Origin: Nocardia nova SH22a
GTDB taxonomy: Bacteria; Actinomycetota; Actinomycetes; Mycobacteriales; Mycobacteriaceae
Reading direction: 5' to 3'
Length of the DNA: 64,000 bases
Assembly (NCBI RefSeq): GCF_000523235.1
Contig: NZ_CP006850.1
Coordinates: 4,340,001 to 4,404,000, forward strand
Below, one piece after another: positions 7,478-15,531 of the stretch. Every line of letters starts with the position of its first letter. Within the stretch, counting starts at the first letter, position 1. Under the pieces are notes generated by a model that made no database searches, had not been told where the DNA came from, and saw only the letters and a list, made by a program, of their open reading frames with translations. The translations under genes were made by a program, and so were the position numbers.

Positions 7478-9031
7478 TCAGCGTCCCGGCAGCAGCCGCA
7501 GGCTGCGCGCCAGGGTCATCAGCGCACCCTGCCACCGCGCCTGCGGAATGCCGAACGGCGCATCGAGATTCAGCCCGCGGGTGACGACGACGGTCTGCGG
7601 TTCGGTGAACTTCAGCAGGCCGTCGGGTCCGTGCCGGCGGCCTGCGCCGGAGATGCCCATGCCGCCCATCGGGGCGCCGGTGGTTCCCCACGCCGGGGCG
7701 TATCCCTCGTCCACACAGACGGTTCCGGTGCGCAGCCGCGCGGCGATGGCCTCACCCTCGGCCGCGCTGGCCGCCCACACACTGGCGTTGAGCCCGTAGT
7801 CGGTGTCGTTGGCGCGTGCGATCGCCTCCTCCACATCGTCGACCGGATAGATCGACACCAGCGGGCCGAAGGTCTCGTCGCGTCCGCATTCCATCTCGTC
7901 GGTGACCTCGGTCAGCACGGTCGGCTCGAAGAACAGCGGTCCCAGATCCGGGCGCGCGTTGCCACCGGCGAGGACTTCGGCGCCCTTGGAGGTGGCGTCG
8001 GCGACGTGTTTGGTGACGGTCTCCAGCTGCGCCGGTGAGATCAGGCTGCCGATATCGGTCGAGAAGTCGTAGGCGGGACCGAGTTTCGCGGCCCGCACCG
8101 CGGCGACGAACTTCTCGGTGAACTCCGCGACGATCGACCGCTCGACATACATGCGCTCGATCGAGATGCACAGCTGCCCGGCGTTCGAGAAGCAGGCCCG
8201 CACCGCGGCCTTGGCGACCTTGTCCAGGTCGGCGCCGCGGGTGACGATCATCGGATTCTTACCGCCCAGTTCGGCGGAGAATCCGATCAGCCGCTTACCG
8301 CACTGCTGGGCCAGCGTGCTGCCGGTCGCCGAGGAGCCGGTGAACATCAGATAGTCGCAGTGATCCACGATCGCGGTGCCGACGACTGTGCCGGGACCGG
8401 GGATCACCTGCAGCAGGTCGCGCGGAAGTCCCGCGCGCAGCAGCAGCTCCACATTCGCCAGCGACGAGTACGGCGTCTGGCTGTCGGGCTTGACCACGAC
8501 GGCATTACCGGCGAGCAGGGCCGGGATCGAGTCACCGATCGACAGCAGCATGGGGTAGTTCCACGGCGCGATCACGCCGACCACGCCCTTGGGCTGGGTC
8601 CGCACCCGGGCGCGATTGAGGACGGGGAAGGCGCCGGGCACCGAATGCGGGGCGAGCAGCCCGGGCGCGACCCGTGCGAAGTATCGTGCCGCGAACATCA
8701 GGCCCATGATCTCTTCCTGGGCCGCCCATCGGGCCTTACCGGTCTCGGCCTGGATCACATCCATCAGATATTCGCGTTCGGCCACCACGAGCCCGCGATA
8801 CCGCTCCAGGACCGCGGCCCGTTCGGCCGGTGACCGTCCGGCCCATTCGGCCTGTGCCGCACGGGCTCTGGTGAATGCCGCGCTCACATCGTCGGCCGTG
8901 CCCACCGGCACCTCACCCAGCGGATTCCCGGTGAATGTCTCGGCGATGGTCTTGGTCGCGTGCTCGGTGGAACCGTCGACCGACGCGAACGCCCGCAGAC
9001 GCTCGAACACCGCAGCATCGGGCTTGGGCAT
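7478..9031 (-). CDS. gabD2: Succinate-semialdehyde dehydrogenase (NADP+) GabD2-type
   Basis: 517 residues, full-length aldehyde dehydrogenase. Catalytic residues are visible: N158 (PWNYP), K181 (VVKPDSQTPYS), E254 (AELGGKNP) and nucleophile C288 (GQLCIS). The sequence matches the mycobacterial GabD2 type (Rv1731-like), which oxidises succinic semialdehyde to succinate, in the GABA shunt or as a bypass when alpha-ketoglutarate dehydrogenase is limiting. The start at 9031 is preceded by AGGAGG. Other semialdehyde substrates cannot be excluded by sequence. Confidence 0.88.
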   Translation of the reverse strand: MPKPDAAVFERLRAFASVDGSTEHATKTIAETFTGNPLGEVPVGTADDVSAAFTRARAAQAEWAGRSPAERAAVLERYRGLVVAEREYLMDVIQAETGKARWAAQEEIMGLMFAARYFARVAPGLLAPHSVPGAFPVLNRARVRTQPKGVVGVIAPWNYPMLLSIGDSIPALLAGNAVVVKPDSQTPYSSLANVELLLRAGLPRDLLQVIPGPGTVVGTAIVDHCDYLMFTGSSATGSTLAQQCGKRLIGFSAELGGKNPMIVTRGADLDKVAKAAVRACFSNAGQLCISIERMYVERSIVAEFTEKFVAAVRAAKLGPAYDFSTDIGSLISPAQLETVTKHVADATSKGAEVLAGGNARPDLGPLFFEPTVLTEVTDEMECGRDETFGPLVSIYPVDDVEEAIARANDTDYGLNASVWAASAAEGEAIAARLRTGTVCVDEGYAPAWGTTGAPMGGMGISGAGRRHGPDGLLKFTEPQTVVVTRGLNLDAPFGIPQARWQGALMTLARSLRLLPGR

Positions 9032-9204
9032 CGTCGCCTCCTACTTGTGAGTAACCCTCGGATACACACAATCTACCGCGCCGCCCGCCCGCCGGAGACC
9101 GCCGCAGGACGGATACTTTCCGCATCGCGCCGGACGGCCACGCCCGCGCTTCCCAGCGATGGACTCGTACGCGACGATGCGGGTGTGTTTGGCTGTCGGC
9201 TGTG

Positions 9205-10152
9205 ATGTCGAAGGTGGTCCGCAACGGGCTCGTCGTCGCGGCCTGGCCCGCGACGCTGATCGGCATGGTCGGAGTCGCCCTGCACTTCAGTGAATCCGGT
9301 GCATGGTGGCTGATCCTGGCGGCCGCGGGTGCGCCCTACCTGATGTGTGGTGCGCTGCTCGGCGCGGTCGTGTTTCTGAGCTACCGCCGCTGGATCGCGA
9401 GCGCGGTCGCGCTCGTGGTTTCGGCGGCGGCGGTGTGGACGCAGTTGCCGCTCTACATCGGTCACGGCGAGACCGGCGCGGGCCCGGAGGTCCGGGTCAT
9501 GCAGGCCAATCTTCTGTTCGACGGCGCGAATCCGCAGGCGGTGGTGGACGAGGTCCGCACCCGGCACATCGAGATCCTCACCGTCGAGGAACTGACCACC
9601 GGCGAGATCGCGGGGCTGGAACGCGCGGGTCTGGACCGTTTGCTGCCGTACCGGTACCTGTCGCCCGGCCGGACCGCGACCGGAACCGGCATCTGGAGCA
9701 GCTATCCACTGTCGGACACGACCGAATACGACGGCTTCGTGCTCAATCAACTGTCGGCGACCGTCACCATCCCCGACGCCGGGCCGGTCACGGTCTACGC
9801 CTTCCACCCGGTACCGCCGGTCTACGGCGCCCACGTCTGGGCGGACGAATTGTCCCGTCTGCGCGGCATTCTCGACCGCTCACCCGCGCGGCCGGTGATC
9901 GCGGGCGGCGATTTCAATGCGACCCAGGATCATTCGCAGTTCCGCGCCCTGGCCTCCGGGCGTTTCGCCGACGCGGCCCTACAGGCCGGAGCCGGTCATC
10001 TGGTCACCTACCCGACCGACAAGCCGTGGCCGCCGCTGATCGGCGTGGACCACATTCTCGTCGCGGACGGGCACGCGAGCCAGGTCGCGACGGTCACGCT
10101 GCCCGGTTCGGATCACCGCGCCCTCGTGGCGCTCGTGCACGTGTCGCGGTGA
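9205..10152 (+). CDS. Membrane-anchored endonuclease/exonuclease/phosphatase-family protein
   Basis: About 315 residues. Three N-terminal membrane helices span roughly residues 5-85. They are followed by an EEP domain with the typical elements QANLLFDG (near residue 100), a VEE motif, GGDFNAT (DFN catalytic motif) and C-terminal GVDHIL plus GSDHRALVA. EEP enzymes cleave phosphodiesters in nucleic acids, sphingolipids or phosphoinositides. Anchoring with an outward-facing domain suggests a lipid or extracellular target, but that is inference. The ATG at 9205 is preferred over the adjacent GTG at 9202. Confidence 0.82.
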   Translation: MSKVVRNGLVVAAWPATLIGMVGVALHFSESGAWWLILAAAGAPYLMCGALLGAVVFLSYRRWIASAVALVVSAAAVWTQLPLYIGHGETGAGPEVRVMQANLLFDGANPQAVVDEVRTRHIEILTVEELTTGEIAGLERAGLDRLLPYRYLSPGRTATGTGIWSSYPLSDTTEYDGFVLNQLSATVTIPDAGPVTVYAFHPVPPVYGAHVWADELSRLRGILDRSPARPVIAGGDFNATQDHSQFRALASGRFADAALQAGAGHLVTYPTDKPWPPLIGVDHILVADGHASQVATVTLPGSDHRALVALVHVSR

Positions 10153-10370
10153 CGTCGGCGCGTCCGTGCGGCGCGAGCGGAATCCGGCGGCCCGAACATG
10201 GTGCGATGCATCGCATTCCGGGCCATCTATATGTCCGATCGGTCAAACGTGTGAATTACCACAAAGAATTCGCGCGAAGATCACGGTTGGCACCCGAAAA
10301 ATCCACCATCACCAGCGAACTCACAGCCGATACGTAAAGTCAATATCGGTCTCGCTCAGTGGATTCCGAC

Positions 10371-10399
10371 CTGAAGTTTGAAACATCGCCAGTTATGTT
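10371..10399 (+). promoter_or_regulatory. Candidate promoter for the conservon (leaderless)
   Basis: CTGAAG (10371-10376) and TATGTT (10394-10399) are separated by 17 bp. The -10-like element ends 6 nt before the cvnA ATG, and there is no ribosome binding site, so transcription would start at or next to the start codon. Confidence 0.4.
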
Positions 10400-10405
10400 G
10401 TGCCG

Positions 10406-12850
10406 ATGTTGAGAGCGAGGCTCGGAATCCGGACCCGCATCCTGGCCATTGCAGTGGTTCCAAGCCTGGCGTTGCTCGGAATCGGTGTGGGGACAGCGAG
10501 CCATCTGGTAAGGGAGGGGCAGCACGCCAAGGACTGGGCGGCCATTCTCGGCAACGCCAATGTGCATACCCGCGAGATGATCGCCGCCGTCGAGCAGGAG
10601 CGCATGCTCTCGCTCTGGCAGCTCGCCGGACAGCACACCGACCCCGGAGCCCTCACCGCCGCGCGCACCCGCCTCGACAAGGCGCTCGAGGCGCTGGCGT
10701 CCACCGAAACCGCGCTCATGGCAAACGATGTCGACAACCGGATGGGTGACGACACCGGCGGTTTCGAGACGCTGAAGAAGCAGCTCCCCCAGATCCGTGG
10801 CGGTATCGACGCGGGCGCGCTGCCGCTGGCCCAGACCTACGGCATCTACAACCAGATCCTCGACGCCGTCGTCCTCGGCACCAATCTCGTCATCCCGACC
10901 GCGCCCGACGCCCAGGTGGCCCAGGAACTCGCCGGCGGTCTGCGCACCCTGCACGCGATGGAGGGAATGTCGCGCAGCCAGGCGCTGACCGCCGCCGAAC
11001 TCAGCGGACCCGCGCTGGCCGGGCAGATGCGCGACGACTACCGCAACCTCGTCGGCTACTACCGCACCGAATTCCAGCAACTGGGCGACGATCTCACCGG
11101 CCCGGCCGCCGGACGGATCAAGACCGTGATCGGCTCGCCCGCCTGGCAGCAACTCGCCGCCATGGAGGACTACCTCATCCATCCCCCGGCTCCGGACAAG
11201 TCCGGTGAGCTGCCCCCGCCGCCGATGAGCTTCGACGAATGGCGCACGACCGCCGAACAACTCGGCGATCAGATCCTGGCCGCGTGGCAGTACCAGAACG
11301 ACAACGCCAACCAGACCGCGGTGCGCGACGGTGAACGGACCGCGACGAATTCGCTGTGGGCCGGCGCCGGTGTGCTCGCGGTCGCCATCCTCGCCTTCCT
11401 GCTCTCGCTGTGGCTGGCCAACCGGCTGATCGGACGCCTCAAGCGGCTGCGGACCGAAACCCTCGCCCTGGCCGAGGTCCGGCTGCCGGAAACGATGCGC
11501 AAGCTCGGCGAGGGCGAGGAGATCGACGCCGAAACCGAGGCCGCCCGGCTGGATTTCGGCCACGACGAGATCGGTTCGGTCGCCAAGGCGTTCAACCAGG
11601 CCCACACCGCCGCGGTGTCGGCCGCCGTCACCGAGGCCCGCACCCGCGAGGGTGTGCGCGCGGTCTTCCTCAACATCGCGCACCGCAGCCAGATCGTGGT
11701 GCATCGCCAGCTCGAGATCCTCGACGAGGCCGAACGGCGGCAGGAGGATCCGGCGCTGCTCGAGACCTTCTTCCGGCTCGACCACCTCGCCACCCGCGAA
11801 CGCCGCAATGCCGAGAACCTGATCATCCTCGGCGGCGGTGAGCCCGGACGCCAGTGGCGGCGGCCCGTGCCGCTGGTGGAGCTGGTGCGCAGCGCGATCG
11901 GCGAGACCCTCGACTACGCGCGCGTGCGGGCACACCGCATGCCGCAGGTGTTCATCGTCGGCACCGTCGTGGCCGACCTCATCCACCTGCTCGCCGAACT
12001 CGTCGACAACGCCACCTCCTTCTCGCCCCCGCAGTCGCGGGTCGAGGTCAGCAGCAACGTGGTCGGCAAGGGCGTCGCCATCGAGATCAGCGATCAGGGC
12101 ATGGGCATGACCGCCGACGAACTCGAGCGCGCCAACGAGATGCTGCGCAACCCACCGGATTTCGGTGTGGCGACGCTGTCGGCGAACTCCCGGCTGGGGC
12201 TGTTCGTGGTGGCCCAGCTCGGCGCCCGGCACGGCATCACGGTCCGGCTCTCGGAATCCGACTACGGCGGTATCCGGGCGATCGTGCTGGTCCCGACCGC
12301 GGTTGTGGCCGCCGACGCGCCGATGGCCGATCACCTGCCCGAACGATTCGCCGGACGCCGCCCCGAACCTGCCATGACCGGTGAGATCCCCGCCATCTCG
12401 GCCGGTGAATCCCCCTCGGCCGCCGCCGGACTGGCGACGATGGCCCCGCGCACCGACACCTGGTCCGACTTCGGCCGCACCGATACCGAATCGCCCGTGC
12501 GCGAGGAGGAACCGGACCAGTACGAGGCGCCGAGCCACTACCAGCCTCGGCACGAGTTGCCCGCGCCCACCGAGCAACCGGCTCGGCGTCCTCAGCAGCG
12601 CCCGTCATACACTGGCAGCGATGCTCGCCCACCGTTGCCGCGCCGCCGCCGACAGGCAAGTCTGGCACCGGAATTGGCGCACGATCCGCAACCCGAAACG
12701 GCCGCGGATCAGCGGCCGCGCTCGGCGGAACAGGCACGAGACCTGATGTCCGCCATCGAGAACGGAACCAGGCAGGGCCGGCGTTCGCAGCCGGGCCGTC
12801 CCACCCCGGACGAACAGGAAGGCGAAGGTGACTTCTTCCAACGTAGGTGA
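10406..12850 (+). CDS. cvnA: Conservon sensor kinase-like protein CvnA
   Basis: 814 residues. Domains in order: membrane helix (about 7-30), a large extracytoplasmic nitrate/nitrite-sensor (NIT-type) helical domain to about residue 300, a second helix (about 315-340), HAMP linker with helices to about 395, a dimerisation-like helix containing NIAHRSQIVVHRQL, and a HATPase (about 520-632) with N-box ELVDNATSFSPP, G1 DQGMGM and G2 RLGLFVVAQL. A disordered Pro/Arg-rich tail of about 180 residues follows. This is the CvnA component of Streptomyces-type conservons, which signal through the CvnB, CvnC and CvnD proteins encoded next and not through a response regulator. It overlaps cvnB by 23 bp. 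Confidence 0.9.
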   Translation: MLRARLGIRTRILAIAVVPSLALLGIGVGTASHLVREGQHAKDWAAILGNANVHTREMIAAVEQERMLSLWQLAGQHTDPGALTAARTRLDKALEALASTETALMANDVDNRMGDDTGGFETLKKQLPQIRGGIDAGALPLAQTYGIYNQILDAVVLGTNLVIPTAPDAQVAQELAGGLRTLHAMEGMSRSQALTAAELSGPALAGQMRDDYRNLVGYYRTEFQQLGDDLTGPAAGRIKTVIGSPAWQQLAAMEDYLIHPPAPDKSGELPPPPMSFDEWRTTAEQLGDQILAAWQYQNDNANQTAVRDGERTATNSLWAGAGVLAVAILAFLLSLWLANRLIGRLKRLRTETLALAEVRLPETMRKLGEGEEIDAETEAARLDFGHDEIGSVAKAFNQAHTAAVSAAVTEARTREGVRAVFLNIAHRSQIVVHRQLEILDEAERRQEDPALLETFFRLDHLATRERRNAENLIILGGGEPGRQWRRPVPLVELVRSAIGETLDYARVRAHRMPQVFIVGTVVADLIHLLAELVDNATSFSPPQSRVEVSSNVVGKGVAIEISDQGMGMTADELERANEMLRNPPDFGVATLSANSRLGLFVVAQLGARHGITVRLSESDYGGIRAIVLVPTAVVAADAPMADHLPERFAGRRPEPAMTGEIPAISAGESPSAAAGLATMAPRTDTWSDFGRTDTESPVREEEPDQYEAPSHYQPRHELPAPTEQPARRPQQRPSYTGSDARPPLPRRRRQASLAPELAHDPQPETAADQRPRSAEQARDLMSAIENGTRQGRRSQPGRPTPDEQEGEGDFFQRR

Positions 12851-13253
12851 TCTGAACTGGCTGCTCGACGATCTGGTCGATCGCCTTGCCGGGGTGCGGT
12901 ACGCGGTGGTGCATTCCACCGACGGCCTGCTGCTGGGCCGCTCCACCTCGATGAGCCGTGAGGACGCCGAGCACTTCGGCGCCATGTCCGCCACCCTGTA
13001 CGGTCTCGCGCGCAGCGCCGGCAACCGGTTCGACGGCGGTGGTGTGCGGCAGGCGGTCATCGAACTCGACCGCGCGGTCCTGTTCGTCACCGCGGCCGGT
13101 GACAACGCATGTATCGCATTGCAGGCCAACGAGAACGCGAATCTGGGTATGGTGGCCTACGAGATGAATCTGACCGTGCAACGGGTCGGCGGATACCTGT
13201 CCACCGATCCGCGGCACGGTCTGGCCGAGCACGTGGAGCACAGATTGTCATGA
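12828..13253 (+). CDS. cvnB: Conservon Roadblock/LC7 protein CvnB
   Basis: 141 residues, GTG start at 12828 inside the end of cvnA. It is a Roadblock/LC7 fold: DDLVDRLAGVRYAVVHSTDGLLLGRS, the middle helix EHFGAMSATLYGLARSAG, and the strand AVLFVTAAGDNACIAL. Such proteins act as GTPase-activating or scaffolding partners of small GTPases (MglB type). In conservons CvnB binds CvnD and helps hold the complex at the membrane. It is translationally coupled to cvnC by an ATGA overlap. Confidence 0.92.
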   Translation: MTSSNVGDLNWLLDDLVDRLAGVRYAVVHSTDGLLLGRSTSMSREDAEHFGAMSATLYGLARSAGNRFDGGGVRQAVIELDRAVLFVTAAGDNACIALQANENANLGMVAYEMNLTVQRVGGYLSTDPRHGLAEHVEHRLS

Positions 13254-13633
13254 CGCGCTTCGGTCAACCGTGGTTCGACGATGCGGCCGGTCCCCTGGTC
13301 CGTCCGTACGCCGTAACGCGGGGCCGCACCATGGGGGCGGGACACGATCTGGACATGCTCACCCTGGTGGTGACCGTGTCATCGGGTCCGCCGCTGCGGC
13401 GTGTCGAACCCGAATACGCGGAAATCGTACGGCTCTGCCGGAACCCGCAATCGGTGGCCGAGGTCTCCGCGAGACTGAAGCTGCCGCTGGCGGTGACCAA
13501 GATCCTCGTCGGTGATCTCATCGGCGAGGGTCTGCTGAACTTCCGGGCCCCGGCCCGAACCGACACCGATGCGGGTGCCACCGGCGAATTGAATATCCTG
13601 CGTGCAGTACTCGATGGAATCCGAAAGCTGTAG
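13250..13633 (+). CDS. cvnC: Conservon DUF742 protein CvnC
   Basis: 127 residues, DUF742. Typical elements are PLVRPYAVTRGRT near the N-terminus, LDMLTLVV, then a winged-helix-like segment EIVRLCRNPQSVAEVSARLK, LPLAVTKILVGDLIGEGLL. The family is found almost only between CvnB and CvnD genes. Its fold suggests a small DNA-binding-like or protein-interaction module; the biochemical role is unsettled. Overlaps cvnB by 4 nt and lies 6 nt before cvnD. Confidence 0.92.
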   Translation: MTRFGQPWFDDAAGPLVRPYAVTRGRTMGAGHDLDMLTLVVTVSSGPPLRRVEPEYAEIVRLCRNPQSVAEVSARLKLPLAVTKILVGDLIGEGLLNFRAPARTDTDAGATGELNILRAVLDGIRKL

Positions 13634-13639
13634 AACACC

Positions 13640-14221
13640 GTGCCTGAAACTTCGTCCTCGACCGACCTGGCTGCCTCGGTCAAAATCCTCGTAGCCGGTG
13701 GTTTCGGCGTCGGGAAAACCACCATGGTGTCCTCGATCAGCGAGATCACGCCGTTGCGCACCGAAGAGCTGATCACCGAGATGTCCACCGGCATCGACGA
13801 TCTGTCGGGCGTGGAGGGCAAGACCACCACCACCGTCGCGCTGGACTTCGGCCGCATCACCATCGATCAGAATCTGGTGCTGTACCTGTTCGGCACACCC
13901 GGACAGGACCGATTCTGGTTCCTCTGGGACGAATTGGCGCGCGGTGCGCTCGGCGCGGTCGTCATCGCCGACACCCGTAGGCTGGAGAACTCCTTCGCCG
14001 CCATCGACTTCTTCGAGCGGCGCGGCCTGTCCTTCGCGATCGCGGTGAACTGTTTCGACAACGCCCCGATCTACACCACCGACGAGGTGCGCGAGGCGCT
14101 CGATCTCGACGCCCACATCCCGGTGGTGCTCTGCGACGCCCGCGACCGCAGCTCCTGCAAGACCGTGCTGATGACGCTCGTCGAACACCTCATCGCCCGG
14201 GCCACCAGTTCGGTGGCCTGA
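13640..14221 (+). CDS. cvnD: Conservon small GTPase CvnD
   Basis: 193 residues, GTG start. A Ras-like MglA/CvnD GTPase: Walker A GGFGVGKTT (G1), T-rich switch I GKTTTTVALDFGR, G3 FGTPGQDR, and a G4-like VNCFDN where most Ras-family proteins have NKxD, as is usual for CvnD. It is the output switch of the cvnABCD complex; which process it controls here is unknown. It is the last gene of the unit and converges on mtnC, 24 bp away. Confidence 0.92.
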   Translation: MPETSSSTDLAASVKILVAGGFGVGKTTMVSSISEITPLRTEELITEMSTGIDDLSGVEGKTTTTVALDFGRITIDQNLVLYLFGTPGQDRFWFLWDELARGALGAVVIADTRRLENSFAAIDFFERRGLSFAIAVNCFDNAPIYTTDEVREALDLDAHIPVVLCDARDRSSCKTVLMTLVEHLIARATSSVA

Positions 14222-14245
14222 GCCGGGACGCCGTTTCGGAAGCGG

Positions 14246-14962
14246 TCAGTCTTCGGCGGCGACGAGATCCACGTCGGCCAGATCCGAGATCCAGCGGTGC
14301 GGCGGGCGAGGCGCATTCGGCTCCCCGGCACGGGTCACGCCGATGACCTGCCATCCGGCCGCGGCCGCGGCGTCGAGTTCATCGGGGTGGTCCGACAGGA
14401 ACAGGATCTGCGCGGCGGGCACGTCGATCGCGTCGGCGATCGCCCGATACGACTCGGGCTCCCGCTTGGCCCCCGCATTCGCCAGATCGAACCAGCCTGC
14501 GATCAGTGAGGCCAGCTCTCCCCCGCGCGCATGAGCGAACCAGTCCTGCTGGTTGCGCACCGATCCGGACGAGTACACGTACAACGCGAATCCCGCGTCG
14601 TGCCAGGCGCGTAGCGCGGGCGGGGCATCGGCGAAGAACTCACCGAACAGCGCGCCCTCCCGGAACCCCTCGGCGCAGATCACACCCTGCGCGGTCTTGA
14701 GCGGGGCGGCCTTGACATCGGAATTCAGCCAGCCGCACAAGATTTCGGCGACCTCACCGATCCCCGCGTCGGGACGACCCGCCAGTTCGCGGGTCTGCTC
14801 GATCACCGCGGCCGCGACGCCCGCGCGCTCGTCGGCCAGCCACTGCGGCAGACGGCGGCGAGTGTATCCGTACAAATCCTCACGGACCGCGCTGGTGGGA
14901 CTCGTGGTGCCCTCGATATCGACGACGACAGCGCGAACGGTGCCGTGCTCGGCAGCGCTCAT
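14246..14962 (-). CDS. mtnC: Enolase-phosphatase (2,3-diketo-5-methylthiopentyl-1-phosphate)
   Basis: 238 residues, HAD-superfamily MtnC. Motif I is DIEGT (VVVDIEGTTSP), motif II is YSSGSVRNQ, the conserved Lys is in GAKREPESY, and motif III is LFLSDHPDELDAA. MtnC enolises and dephosphorylates diketo-methylthiopentyl phosphate to the acireductone, replacing the separate MtnW and MtnX enzymes. Its start overlaps the mtnD stop (ATGA), so it is the third gene of a tightly coupled mtnAB-mtnD-mtnC unit. Confidence 0.93.
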   Translation of the reverse strand: MSAAEHGTVRAVVVDIEGTTSPTSAVREDLYGYTRRRLPQWLADERAGVAAAVIEQTRELAGRPDAGIGEVAEILCGWLNSDVKAAPLKTAQGVICAEGFREGALFGEFFADAPPALRAWHDAGFALYVYSSGSVRNQQDWFAHARGGELASLIAGWFDLANAGAKREPESYRAIADAIDVPAAQILFLSDHPDELDAAAAAGWQVIGVTRAGEPNAPRPPHRWISDLADVDLVAAED

Positions 14963-15531
14963 GCCGCGACGAGCCCGTCCAGGCTCGGAAAGCGCTGGGC
15001 GATGGGGTCGTCGGTGAAGTCGCCGACCCAGCCGTCGGCCTCCTCGAAGAACCGGATGGCCACGAAATCCGGGTGCGCGCCCATATCGAACCAGTGCCGG
15101 GTACCGGCCGGAACCGAGAGCAGATCACCGCCCTCGCACACCACCGCGACCACCTCGGGCTCGAGGTGCAGATAGAAGCATCCGCGCCCGGATACGAAGA
15201 AGCGCACCTCGTCTTCGGCGTGACGGTGCTCGGACAGGAATTTCTCCCGTGCCCCGCGGGCCGTTTCGGGCCACTGCGGATCGGTGTCGTCCGGGTGCAG
15301 GCGGGCCAGGTCGATATGACGGTAGCGGCCGTCGGCGTTCAACTCGCCGATCCGCTCGTCGTACCGCGCGAGGATTTCCTCGGACGGCACCGCGGCGGTG
15401 ACCGGTTGCGCGGGCCAGCGGTCGAAAAGTATTCCGCGGGTGGCCAGTTCCGCGGTGATGCGCGCGGGATCGGTGGTGTGCAAGCGGATATCGGCCGGGT
15501 CGGTGTCGGCCGTGATGTGCAGCAGGGTCAT
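14959..15531 (-). CDS. mtnD: Acireductone dioxygenase
   Basis: 190 residues, cupin fold. Metal ligands are H102, H104 and E108 (EHRHAEDEVRFF) and H146 (GTRHWFD). The enzyme oxidises acireductone to 2-keto-4-methylthiobutyrate plus formate with Fe2+ (the Ni2+ form gives an off-pathway CO product). It is coupled by ATGA overlaps to the fused mtnAB gene upstream and to mtnC downstream. The transaminase and the upstream MTA nucleosidase/kinase or phosphorylase are not in this window. Confidence 0.93.
   Translation of the reverse strand: MTLLHITADTDPADIRLHTTDPARITAELATRGILFDRWPAQPVTAAVPSEEILARYDERIGELNADGRYRHIDLARLHPDDTDPQWPETARGAREKFLSEHRHAEDEVRFFVSGRGCFYLHLEPEVVAVVCEGGDLLSVPAGTRHWFDMGAHPDFVAIRFFEEADGWVGDFTDDPIAQRFPSLDGLVAA

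Noticed and set aside
9041..9055. CTACTTGTGAGTAAC palindrome-like element upstream of gabD2 as operator
   Set aside because: The symmetric arms (TACT/AGTA) are only 4 bp and the element overlaps the ribosome binding site; too weak to call.
10340..12577. 745-residue minus-strand frame over cvnA
   Set aside because: Antisense to a gene with intact HATPase motifs; composition is not protein-like.
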